Source of the DNA: an uncultured Legionella sp.
GTDB taxonomy: Bacteria; Pseudomonadota; Gammaproteobacteria; Legionellales; Legionellaceae
Assembly: GCA_903885895.1 (NCBI GenBank)
Contig: CAISKC010000495.1
Coordinates: 1-17,836, forward strand
Length of the DNA: 17,836 nucleotides
Reading direction: 5' to 3'
How positions within the stretch are numbered: position 1 is the first letter of the stretch; the number at the start of each line of letters is the position of its first letter. The notes under the pieces are model-generated. The model was given only the letters and a program-made list of their open reading frames with translations, was not told where the DNA came from and made no database searches. Both the position numbers and the translations under genes were made by a program. Below, one piece after another: positions 1 through 6,536 of this stretch.

Positions 1-434
1 TGTATCCTAAATTAGTGACTGCAGCTCTGATGACTTCTGGTCTTGGTTTGGCTGGGTTCAGTGCTTTGGTTCAATTCAGTCCTATCCTCACGCAATTTTC
101 TCCTAAATTTGCGTTGTTGGCTGGATTGCATTTGTCACCTGTTGCATTGATTGCTATCGCTGCTGTCGGTGCTTTGTTAATGAGCGTCGCTTTATATCGT
201 GTTTGCAAATCTTATATGCAAGCTCGTGCTGATGCCGCTACTGCAACACCTGTTGTTGAAACACCAGCTGCTGACGCTGCTGCCGTACAAACAACAGAGC
301 CTTGCTACACACGTGCCTACAAATATGTTGCTGCGTCTTGCTGCTTCAAATTCGGTGGCGCTGCAAGATCTGCTGCTACGTCAGAGCTTAATACAGAAAA
401 CCAAGCAACTGCTGGCGCTTCTGCTGCAATATAA
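1..434 (+). CDS. Small Ala-rich membrane protein, unknown function (5' end probably clipped)
   Basis: I do not recognise this protein. The reading frame is open back to the left window edge. The first two bases (tg) are in phase to complete an ATG lying one base outside, which would give a 144-residue protein beginning M-Y-P-K-L-V; a GTG at 15 is the first start inside the window. Two hydrophobic stretches, roughly residues 6-25 and 45-67, suggest a two-pass inner-membrane protein. A short basic segment (Y-R-V-C-K) follows, then a tail of about 70 residues rich in Ala, Thr and Ser. The tail has no visible domain. The gene ends 22 bases before a strong intrinsic terminator, which supports it being a real transcribed unit. 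Confidence is good that it is a gene and nil on function. Confidence 0.55.
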   Translation, partial: YPKLVTAALMTSGLGLAGFSALVQFSPILTQFSPKFALLAGLHLSPVALIAIAAVGALLMSVALYRVCKSYMQARADAATATPVVETPAADAAAVQTTEPCYTRAYKYVAASCCFKFGGAARSAATSELNTENQATAGASAAI

Positions 435-456
435 GCAACTGCATTCCTTCCTTTTG

Positions 457-493
457 AAATCTGTGGGGTTGTATTAACCCACAGATTTTTTTT
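457..493 (+). terminator. Intrinsic terminator of the first gene
   Basis: An 11-bp perfect stem (aaatctgtggg at 457-467 pairing with cccacagattt at 478-488) has a 10-base loop and runs into an eight-T tract at 486-493. This is a textbook Rho-independent terminator for plus-strand transcription. It also lies 25 bases beyond the end of the convergent minus-strand gene at 519 and may help stop that transcript, but no good T-tract follows the stem on the minus strand. Confidence 0.9.
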
Positions 494-518
494 GTAAGAT
501 AAAGATTAAGCTTTATGA

Positions 519-1205
519 TTACCCGCGCCGTTTTATCTCTTGCTCTAACAGTGTACACAATCCCAATGTCTGCCGAGCTTGCTCTATGTCTTTGATGTCG
601 TATTGATATCCAGGATGGGGTCGGACCAGTTGATCTTTTTCTAATCCTTTGAGTACATCATGATGATCTGCGTAAATGCTGCCATATTTTTGTGGCTGCG
701 GTGGGGTTTTTCTCAATTGCCAACGATCATAATTTTGCGCCAAAAGCTCACGAATACTCAAATCAAGATCTTGCTCTTGTGTGGGTACAGCGATCTCCAA
801 AGCTCGCCGTAAATAGAGATCTGCGCGCTGACAATCTTGTTCCGCCTCTCCTTTGCTATAGATACAAGCAAGGTAATACAATGCCACCGGCGTCAAATCT
901 GGCTGTACTGAGAAGTTCAGCAAAGATTCCACCTGGGACTGGCGTGTCATGTGATTGATATGCATTTGTTGGTGAAACAGATGATTTAATTTATATAAAT
1001 GCTCTGGGGTTTCTTCGGCACCTACTAACGATTGGAAAGTCTGTTGGAAAGTTGTCCCTGACACCAGTTTTTCAATATTTGAACGCTCAGTATGTAAGTC
1101 TTCGGCGTGTTCCAATCGATATAATGCCGGTTTCAAATGTTCTAAATAAAAGGCACGTTCTTGTTCTTCTACAGCTAAAATTCTTTGTAATTTTTCGGTT
1201 AACAT
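519..1205 (-). CDS. Hypothetical protein downstream of ftsX, possible Sel1/TPR-like helix pair
   Basis: A 228-residue soluble protein that I do not recognise. It is largely alpha-helical and Glu/Gln-rich. The first 80 residues look coiled and charged (A-V-E-E-Q-E-R-A-F). A segment near residues 105-140 (A-L-Y-Y-L-A-C-I-Y-S-K-G, then A-D-L-Y-L-R-R-A-L-E) has the spacing of a Sel1/TPR-like helical repeat; this is a pattern impression only. There is no signal peptide or membrane span. The start is supported by a GGGTGA ribosome-binding site just upstream of the ATG. It starts 37 bases after the ftsX stop on the same strand, so it is probably co-transcribed with ftsY-ftsE-ftsX. In many gammaproteobacteria rpoH follows ftsX, but this is not RpoH. 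Confidence 0.75.
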   Translation of the reverse strand: MLTEKLQRILAVEEQERAFYLEHLKPALYRLEHAEDLHTERSNIEKLVSGTTFQQTFQSLVGAEETPEHLYKLNHLFHQQMHINHMTRQSQVESLLNFSVQPDLTPVALYYLACIYSKGEAEQDCQRADLYLRRALEIAVPTQEQDLDLSIRELLAQNYDRWQLRKTPPQPQKYGSIYADHHDVLKGLEKDQLVRPHPGYQYDIKDIEQARQTLGLCTLLEQEIKRRG

Positions 1206-1242
1206 GATGTCACCCTATTCAAGAACAGCTGTTAATGATCTC

Positions 1243-2151
1243 CTATATATAATATTTTAGCGTAAGTCTCGCGCCTGTCCAGCTCAAAGCGATGGCAATG
1301 CTCGTTAAACCTAAGATCCACAGCACTGGTAATAAAGAAATCGTCAACGATATATGATAAGACTCTGCCCATTGACTCAAACCAGCACGTAACAAAACCA
1401 GTAAGCTATCAACAAAAATACTCGCCAATATAGATGCTAACAAGCCATACCACACACTCGCATATAAAAAAGGCCGCATAATAAATTTATCAGGTGCGCC
1501 AATTAATTGTAGCACGCGAATTTCATCATAACGATTATGAATCAGTAACCGCAACGTGTTGCCAATGACCAAGGTCACCGACAGGGCAAATAATCCTATC
1601 AAACAACGCAAAGCTTGATTTAAAAATCCCAACCCCGTATACAAACGCTCCATCCAATCTGAATCAAATTTCGCTTCAGCGACCTCTGGAAATCCTTGCA
1701 GTGTTTGATACAAATGCTTGATGGCTTCCGGCGTCTGCAAACGCTCACTGGGCAACACTCGAATCACAGCTGGCAAAGGATTAGATGGTAAATATTGCAC
1801 GATGTCTTGCATACCCTCTTGCTGCTTCAACCATGTTAAACCCTCAGCAGGCGTGGTCAAAGTTACCGACCCGACCTCGGGCAACGCACGTAGTTTCTGC
1901 AAAAAAAGCTGTTGTTCCGGATCCCCGAGTGCAGGATTGAGGTAGAGAGAGATATCTTCGCTCTTATGCCAATCAGCACCTAACACTGAAATTTGATGCG
2001 ATGCCATCCAACATAACGCTGCTAACATCAAGGTCACTGCAATCATCACAATGGTCATCAAACTCGACCAAGGTTGCCGCACCAATAACCCAATGCTGCG
2101 CTTATACGCATCTTGATGCGCTTCTGTCCACCACTTATCAGTTTTCAACAT
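1243..2151 (-). CDS. ftsX: Cell division protein FtsX (ABC-transporter-like membrane subunit)
   Basis: FtsX is the inner-membrane partner of the ATPase FtsE. In characterised bacteria the complex sits at the divisome and activates septal peptidoglycan hydrolases (through EnvC in enterobacteria). The 302-residue protein has the family layout: a cytoplasmic N-terminus, a first membrane helix near residues 30-50, a periplasmic domain of about 125 residues, then three more helices near 180-202, 228-252 and 270-290. The conserved cytoplasmic loop before helix 3 is visible (Y-D-E-I-R-V-L-Q-L-I-G-A). Its ATG at 2151 lies inside the end of ftsE, a 7-base overlap that implies translational coupling and matched expression. 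Length and context agree with the family, so the identification is firm. Confidence 0.95.
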   Translation of the reverse strand: MLKTDKWWTEAHQDAYKRSIGLLVRQPWSSLMTIVMIAVTLMLAALCWMASHQISVLGADWHKSEDISLYLNPALGDPEQQLFLQKLRALPEVGSVTLTTPAEGLTWLKQQEGMQDIVQYLPSNPLPAVIRVLPSERLQTPEAIKHLYQTLQGFPEVAEAKFDSDWMERLYTGLGFLNQALRCLIGLFALSVTLVIGNTLRLLIHNRYDEIRVLQLIGAPDKFIMRPFLYASVWYGLLASILASIFVDSLLVLLRAGLSQWAESYHISLTISLLPVLWILGLTSIAIALSWTGARLTLKYYI

Positions 2152-2795
2152 ATTTTGCCTCGCTTCAAAGCAACGATACGATGTTTCAACGTAGCAATGA
2201 GTGCTAAATCATGCGTGGCAATCAAAATAGTCATCCCCATACGATTTAAATCAGAAAACAAAGTCATCACATCACGCGACAATTCCGGATCAAGATTACC
2301 CGTCGGTTCATCAGCCAGCAATAACATCGGCTTATGCACAATGGCACGCGCCAATCCCACACGTTGTTGCTGCCCACCCGATAATTGTGCAGGCAACAAA
2401 TGCTGCGCAGACAACAATCCCACACGCTCCAAAGCTGCGTGCGCACGTTTCGTGGCACTTTGGATCGGTAAACCACGAATCGTCAACGGTAATGCAACGT
2501 TTTCAAATACAGTACGTTCCAGTAATAAATTAGGCGACTGAAACACGATACCTAAATTAGCGCGATACTCTGGTATGTCGCGTCGACTAATCTGAGCAAG
2601 GTTTTTACCACGGACCACGATACTGCCTTCAGAAGGCGGCTCAAGTAACGCTAATAGCTTCAATAACGTCGATTTCCCCGCACCAGAATGGCCTGTTAAA
2701 AAAACCATTTCACCTTGTTGCATCGTAAAATTAATCTGGCTTAAGATATCTTGACCACGTTGATAATGCTTACTGACTTCGTTAAAGGTGATCAT
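2145..2795 (-). CDS. ftsE: Cell division ATP-binding protein FtsE
   Basis: FtsE is the cytoplasmic ABC ATPase that powers FtsX at the division site. The 216-residue protein shows Walker A (GHSGAGKST, residues 35-43), the ABC signature (LSGGQQQR), Walker B with the catalytic glutamate (LLLADEPTG) and the switch histidine (ATHD). The frame stays open upstream, but I chose the ATG at 2795 (M-I-T-F-N-E-V-S-K-H-Y) because it matches the FtsE N-terminus; the extra 24 residues from 2867 would be translated from the ftsY 3' end in another frame. The start lies within the last codons of ftsY (14-base overlap) and the stop overlaps ftsX. Three genes overlapping end to start indicate one tightly coupled operon. 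Confidence 0.95.
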   Translation of the reverse strand: MITFNEVSKHYQRGQDILSQINFTMQQGEMVFLTGHSGAGKSTLLKLLALLEPPSEGSIVVRGKNLAQISRRDIPEYRANLGIVFQSPNLLLERTVFENVALPLTIRGLPIQSATKRAHAALERVGLLSAQHLLPAQLSGGQQQRVGLARAIVHKPMLLLADEPTGNLDPELSRDVMTLFSDLNRMGMTILIATHDLALIATLKHRIVALKRGKIC

Positions 2796-3819
2796 CAAAA
2801 ATCGCATCCACAAATTGGCACGCATCGAACGGCCGCAAATCATCAATTCCTTCACCCATACCGACATAGCGAAATGGGAACCCTAGCTCATGCGCAAGCG
2901 CAAATAAAACCCCACCTTTCGCCGTCCCGTCTAATTTGGTCATGACAATCCCCGTCACACCTACTGCTTCATCAAATTGACGCGCTTGATTCAACGTATT
3001 TTGTCCAATACCCGCATCTAATACTAAAATGATTTCATGCGGTGCAGTCGGATCAATTTTTTGCATCACGCGTTTGACTTTTTTAAGTTCAGCCATCAAA
3101 TTATCTTGCGTATGCAAACGGCCAGCCGTATCAGCAATGAGCACATCGATGCCACGCGCCGTAGCAGCCTGTAAAGCATCAAAGACAACCGAAGCACTAT
3201 CCGCGCCAGAGTGTTGCGCAATCACCGGAATTTGATTACGTTCTCCCCAAACTTGTAATTGCTCTACTGCCGCAGCTCGAAACGTGTCGCCCGCAGCCAA
3301 CATGACTTTTTTTCCTTGGCTTTGATAAAGACGCGCCAATTTGTCGATCGTGGTGGTCTTTCCTGCACCATTCACGCCTACCAATAAAATGACAAACGGC
3401 TTCTCAGCATGCTCCGGTAACGTCAAAGGTTGCGCGCAGGCTAACAGTGTATCCGTTAATTTGGTCTTCAAATTAGCCAAAACCGCGGCGCCATCGGCCA
3501 ATTCTTTTCTTTGGATGCCCGCTGTCAAATCTGCAATGATGCTCTGCGTCATGGCAAATCCCACATCGGCAGATAATAATGCGGCTTCAAGCTCTTCCAG
3601 TACCTCAGCATCGATTTCTTTTTTACCCAATATCAATCTGGCAATGCCATCGCCCAATTGATGTCGCGTTTTACGCAAGCCCTGTTTGAAGCGCGTAAAC
3701 AAATCCGCCTTCTCCTCTACTGGAGGCGGCAGCGTATCACTCACCGGGATCTCATGTTCTTTGACCTCAAGATCCGATGGCGATTGCGTATTTTTAGTCT
3801 TTTTAAGCCATTTAAGCAT
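2782..3819 (-). CDS. ftsY: Signal recognition particle receptor FtsY
   Basis: FtsY is the SRP receptor GTPase. It docks ribosome-nascent-chain-SRP complexes at the membrane and, with Ffh, delivers inner-membrane proteins to SecYEG. The 345-residue protein has a short charged N-terminal region (about residues 1-45; much shorter than the acidic A domain of E. coli FtsY), then the helical N domain and the G domain. Visible motifs are G1 (GVNGAGKTTT), the DTFRAAA insertion-box element, G3 (DTAGR) and G4 (TKLDGTAKGG). A start at 3819 is supported by an AGGGA ribosome-binding site about 10 bases upstream. It is the first gene of the ftsY-ftsE-ftsX cluster and diverges from rsmD, the common gammaproteobacterial arrangement. 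Confidence 0.96.
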   Translation of the reverse strand: MLKWLKKTKNTQSPSDLEVKEHEIPVSDTLPPPVEEKADLFTRFKQGLRKTRHQLGDGIARLILGKKEIDAEVLEELEAALLSADVGFAMTQSIIADLTAGIQRKELADGAAVLANLKTKLTDTLLACAQPLTLPEHAEKPFVILLVGVNGAGKTTTIDKLARLYQSQGKKVMLAAGDTFRAAAVEQLQVWGERNQIPVIAQHSGADSASVVFDALQAATARGIDVLIADTAGRLHTQDNLMAELKKVKRVMQKIDPTAPHEIILVLDAGIGQNTLNQARQFDEAVGVTGIVMTKLDGTAKGGVLFALAHELGFPFRYVGMGEGIDDLRPFDACQFVDAIFDDHL

Positions 3820-3889
3820 GTTAATAAATCCCTACTTTCCACGCCATCCCGTGCGTTAGCGAGGGATGAGATGCCGCATAGTGTTTGAT

Positions 3890-3909
3890 ATACAAATGAA
3901 TGTTTGTAT
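3890..3909. repeat. 7-bp inverted repeat in the ftsY/rsmD divergent region
   Basis: The ftsY/rsmD intergenic space holds a perfect 7-bp dyad, atacaaa (3890-3896) and tttgtat (3903-3909), separated by six bases. It lies about 35 bases ahead of the proposed rsmD start, where a promoter or operator would be expected. A second, looser dyad (catccc at 3845-3850, gggatg at 3863-3868) is nearer ftsY. Whether a regulator binds is unknown; chance dyads of this size occur in AT-rich spacers. Confidence 0.35.
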
Positions 3910-3944
3910 GGCATTATACCATCTTATTGCTCAATACAAACTCT

Positions 3945-4505
3945 GTGAAAAAAATAAACAATACGCTTCGAATTATTGGCGGTCGCTATCGGGGTAAAAA
4001 GATCTCTTTCCCAGTCGCAGAAGGATTGCGCCCAACCTCCGATCGCATTCGTGAAACCCTATTTAACTGGTTGATGCATGATATCCGCGGAGCCCGGTGT
4101 CTAGATGTTTTTGCGGGAAGCGGCGCGTTGGGATTTGAAGCCTACTCACGTGGCGCAACCAGCGTTGTGTTCATTGAAAAAGAAGCCAGCATTTGCCACC
4201 ATTTACAGCAGATTGCCGCCACATTTCAACCGGCGCCCTTCACCATCATTCAAGCTGCCGCAGCCACCTATCTGCCAACACAGACAGCCACCCAATTTGA
4301 TATTGTTTTTATCGATCCGCCCTTTGCCAATTTAGACTTGTTTGACTGCATTCATCTATTTGAAACCTCTTCTTTATTAGCACCTAATGGTTTGTTGTAT
4401 GTAGAGTCTCCGCATGAAATCCCTTTGGACCCCCAATTTTGGCAGAAATTAAAACTCAAGCACGCCGGGCAAGTCACTTATGGTTTGTATCAAAAGACAC
4501 ATTGA
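3945..4505 (+). CDS. rsmD: 16S rRNA (guanine(966)-N2)-methyltransferase RsmD
   Basis: RsmD methylates G966 of 16S rRNA in the assembled small subunit, using S-adenosylmethionine. The protein has the family N-terminal signature (L-R-I-I-G-G-R-Y-R-G-K), then L-R-P-T-S-D-R-I-R-E-T-L-F-N-W, the SAM-binding loop (DVFAGSGALGFEA) and the catalytic DPPF motif (FIDPPF), ending with G-Q-V-T-Y-G-L-Y-Q. I prefer the GTG at 3945 (V-K-K-I-N-N-T-L-R-I-I-G-G; 186 residues) because it fits the family N-terminus. An in-frame ATG at 3900 would add 15 hydrophobic residues and would start inside the dyad. No clear ribosome-binding site precedes the GTG, so the start remains uncertain. In many relatives coaD follows rsmD; here a catalase does. 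Confidence 0.93.
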   Translation: MKKINNTLRIIGGRYRGKKISFPVAEGLRPTSDRIRETLFNWLMHDIRGARCLDVFAGSGALGFEAYSRGATSVVFIEKEASICHHLQQIAATFQPAPFTIIQAAAATYLPTQTATQFDIVFIDPPFANLDLFDCIHLFETSSLLAPNGLLYVESPHEIPLDPQFWQKLKLKHAGQVTYGLYQKTH

Positions 4506-4530
4506 ATTTATCTCTTGGCTCCTTTAAAGT
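4502..4530 (+). promoter_or_regulatory. Possible sigma70 promoter of the catalase gene
   Basis: TTGAAT (4502-4507) and TAAAGT (4525-4530) are separated by 17 bases, each matching four of six consensus positions. They lie between the rsmD stop and the catalase start, leaving a leader of about 22 bases. This would allow the catalase to be expressed apart from rsmD. No OxyR-type site is obvious by eye. The match is moderate. Confidence 0.4.
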
Positions 4531-4558
4531 AATTATTACACACAAGGATGAGGTGACC

Positions 4559-6016
4559 ATGAGCAAATGCCCTTTTATGACCACGGATGCTGGATCTCCC
4601 ATCGGGGATAATCAGAACAGTTTATCAGCCGGAGAGCGCGGACCTTTGTTAATGGCCGACGCGCAATTAATTGAACGGATGGCGCATTTCAACCGTGAGC
4701 GCATACCGGAGCGGGTGGTGCACGCAAAAGGCGCCGGCGCACACGGCACGCTCACTATCACGCATGATATCTCTCAATATACCTGTGCCAAATTATTTGC
4801 CAAAGTTGGTAACCAATGTGAAGCGTTCCTACGCTTTTCAACGGTGGCTGGAGAACAAGGTACCCCCGACACGGCTCGCGACCCGCGCGGTTTCGCTTGT
4901 AAATTTTATACAGAAGAAGGTAATTGGGATCTCGTTGGTAATAATACTCCGGTCTTTTTTGTACGTGATCCGCTTAAATTTCAAGATTTTATTCACTCAC
5001 AAAAAAGACATCCCAAAACTGGGTTGCGTGATAACACCATGCAATGGGATTTCTGGAGTCTGTCCCCTGAATCGTTGCATCAAGTAACTATTTTATTTTC
5101 TGACCGCGGGATCCCTGCCTCCTTCCGCCATATGCATGGCTTTTCATCACATACCTATAGTTTATGGAACGCTAAAAAAGAACGTTTCTGGGTTAAATGG
5201 CATTTAAAAACCATGCAAGGGATTCAATGTCTGACTGATGCAGAGGCGGCCACCATTGCTGGAAAAGACTTAGACCATCATCGCCGCGATCTCTATACCG
5301 CCATTGCAACGAGTGATTTTCCAAAATGGCGTGTTGAAATACAAATCATGCCAGAAAAAGCAGCCGAGCATTATCATATCCATCCATTCGATGTCACCAA
5401 AGTTTGGCCACACAAAGATTATCCACCGATAGAAGTTGCCACCCTGGAACTCAATCGTAATCCAGAAAATTATTTTGCAGAGGTAGAGCAAGCTGCATTC
5501 GAGCCCTCGAATATGCCCTATGGCATAGGCGCTTCTCCTGATAAAATGCTACAAGGTCGCCTCCTATCTTACCCTGATGCACATCGTTATCGCATTGGTA
5601 CCAACTATGCACAACTTCCGGTTAATCGGCCACGGTGTCCCATGAATAATTATAACCGAGACGGCAGCATGCGTTTTGATGGTAATGCTGGAGACCACGT
5701 GAATTATCAACCGAATAGCTTTGATGGACCCATCGATGATAAGCAATTCTTGGAGCCTCCTTTGACTATTTCAGGCGCTGCCGACCGTTACGATCATCGT
5801 AAAAATAATGATGATTACGGTCAACCTGGCGATTTGTATCGTCTCATGCACGACGAGCAGAAAAACCAATTGATTGATAATCTGGTGCGCTCTCTGCAAT
5901 CCGTGCCCAAAACAATTCAAGTTCGTCAAATCGTGCATTTTTATAAAGCCGATCCAGACTATGGATTACGTGTGGCAAAGGGTCTAGGTATTGGGGCAGA
6001 AGAAATTCCGAAGTGA
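4559..6016 (+). CDS. katA: Monofunctional heme catalase, small-subunit type (KatA-like)
   Basis: This enzyme dismutates hydrogen peroxide to water and oxygen and should be cytoplasmic (no signal peptide). At 485 residues it has the length of small-subunit catalases. The active-site signature is intact: F-N-R-E-R-I-P-E-R-V-V-H with distal His55, then A-K-G-A-G. The distal Asn region is present (V-G-N-N-T-P-V-F-F, residues 126-134). The proximal heme-ligand motif is R-L-L-S-Y-P-D-A-H with Tyr338; the residue two before Ser is Leu where the family usually has Phe. The frame is open from 4439, but I chose the ATG at 4559 because it gives the catalase N-terminus and is preceded by aaggatgaggtga, a purine-rich ribosome-binding site. 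The gene starts 53 bases after rsmD and probably has its own promoter. The subtype symbol is tentative. Confidence 0.95.
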   Translation: MSKCPFMTTDAGSPIGDNQNSLSAGERGPLLMADAQLIERMAHFNRERIPERVVHAKGAGAHGTLTITHDISQYTCAKLFAKVGNQCEAFLRFSTVAGEQGTPDTARDPRGFACKFYTEEGNWDLVGNNTPVFFVRDPLKFQDFIHSQKRHPKTGLRDNTMQWDFWSLSPESLHQVTILFSDRGIPASFRHMHGFSSHTYSLWNAKKERFWVKWHLKTMQGIQCLTDAEAATIAGKDLDHHRRDLYTAIATSDFPKWRVEIQIMPEKAAEHYHIHPFDVTKVWPHKDYPPIEVATLELNRNPENYFAEVEQAAFEPSNMPYGIGASPDKMLQGRLLSYPDAHRYRIGTNYAQLPVNRPRCPMNNYNRDGSMRFDGNAGDHVNYQPNSFDGPIDDKQFLEPPLTISGAADRYDHRKNNDDYGQPGDLYRLMHDEQKNQLIDNLVRSLQSVPKTIQVRQIVHFYKADPDYGLRVAKGLGIGAEEIPK

Positions 6017-6019
6017 AAA

Positions 6020-6038
6020 GGGCGACCGCCGGTCGCCC
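6020..6038. repeat. REP-like GC-rich hairpin after the catalase gene
   Basis: A perfect 8-bp stem, gggcgacc (6020-6027) and ggtcgccc (6031-6038), with a 3-base loop, begins 3 bases after the catalase stop. No T-tract follows, so it is not a standard intrinsic terminator. GC-rich units of this gggcgacc/ggtcgccccta type are, to my knowledge, found as dispersed intergenic repeats in many bacterial genomes. It may protect the mRNA 3' end or be a mobile REP unit. Confidence 0.6.
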
Positions 6039-6151
6039 CTACATGCAAATATCGATTCATTTTTCATGCATGGACACAGAGGCGCACGCGTCCTTACCTT
6101 GCAAGAAAGGTTGATCTGTGAGATAGTACCCGCGCGAGGTTGGACTTGCTA

Positions 6152-6194
6152 TGTGTCATTCCACTGGGTCAATTGGCGACACACTGATTGACCC
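6152..6194. repeat. Overlapping inverted repeats downstream of hfq
   Basis: This segment sits 14 bases past the hfq stop, in the 191-base gap between catalase and hfq. It has a perfect 8-bp dyad, gggtcaat (6166-6173) and attgaccc (6187-6194). It also has an interleaved 6-bp dyad, tgtgtc (6152-6157) and gacaca (6178-6183), which cannot form at the same time. No T-tract follows on the hfq strand. It may be a weak or Rho-linked 3' structure of hfq. I see no gene in the rest of the gap (6039-6151). Confidence 0.35.
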
Positions 6195-6207
6195 TTTCTA
6201 ACAAATC

Positions 6208-6411
6208 TTAGCGAATAGATGGCACAACAGTAGAAATTGCGTGCTTAAAAACCATTTGCGTTGCAGTAGATTTCAACATAATGACATCATCATCATAGTC
6301 ATCTACAACCCCATGCAATTTAATCCCATTCACCAAAAAAATAGATACAGGCGTTTCATCCTGCTTCAATTGTGCAAGAAACGCATTGCGTAAGTCCTGA
6401 ACCTTTGACAT
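6208..6411 (-). CDS. hfq: Divergent Hfq-like RNA chaperone (Sm-like)
   Basis: Hfq is a hexameric Sm-like protein that pairs small RNAs with mRNAs. The 67-residue product aligns without gaps to the E. coli Hfq core: the Sm1 strand segment V-N-G-I-K-L (27-32) and the Sm2 segment F-K-H-A-I-S-T-V-V-P-S (55-65) are clear, and I count about 38 of 65 matching positions against the E. coli sequence as I remember it. The C-terminal tail is absent; the protein ends two residues after Ser65. Residues usually contacting poly-U on the proximal face differ: Q8R, Q41D and F42D, with K56 and H57 kept. The rim patch RRER becomes KQDE. Distal-face residues (I30, K31, L32, Q52, T61) are mostly kept, with Y25F. 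I chose the ATG at 6411, preceded by an AAGGAGA site, over an in-frame start at 6441. It is not next to miaA or hflX, the usual partners, so it may be a paralog. Confidence 0.88.
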   Translation of the reverse strand: MSKVQDLRNAFLAQLKQDETPVSIFLVNGIKLHGVVDDYDDDVIMLKSTATQMVFKHAISTVVPSIR

Positions 6412-6478
6412 GACTGTCTCCTTATTGTTCTTACTAATCATGTTATCGACACAATATTTGAATTCTTAAGTAAATTTA

Positions 6479-6507
6479 TTGGTAAATGCAAATAAATATG
6501 GTAAAAT
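6479..6507 (+). promoter_or_regulatory. Sigma70 promoter of the first secreted paralog
   Basis: TTGGTA (6479-6484) and TAAAAT (6502-6507) are separated by 17 bases. Transcription would start near 6514, giving a leader of about 23 bases with a run of seven T. The ATG at 6537 lacks a recognisable Shine-Dalgarno sequence. The spacer is AT-rich and also contains the upstream region of hfq on the other strand. Confidence 0.65.
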
Positions 6508-6536
6508 GGTCTTTTTTTAACCAGAAATGAATTCCC

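Noticed and set aside
199..477. 92-residue plus-strand frame overlapping the first gene
   Set aside because: It is a Leu-rich shadow of the Ala-rich gene in another frame, runs into the terminator stem and has no ribosome-binding site.
2796..2867. 24-residue N-terminal extension of FtsE
   Set aside because: The extension would be read out of frame through the ftsY 3' end; the ATG at 2795 gives the normal FtsE N-terminus.
3900..3944. Earlier ATG start for RsmD
   Set aside because: It would add residues with no match to the family N-terminus and would begin inside the 3890-3909 dyad; the GTG at 3945 fits better, though not decisively.
4439..4558. 40-residue N-terminal extension of the catalase
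   Set aside because: It overlaps the rsmD 3' end in another frame and does not look like catalase; the ATG at 4559 has a ribosome-binding site.
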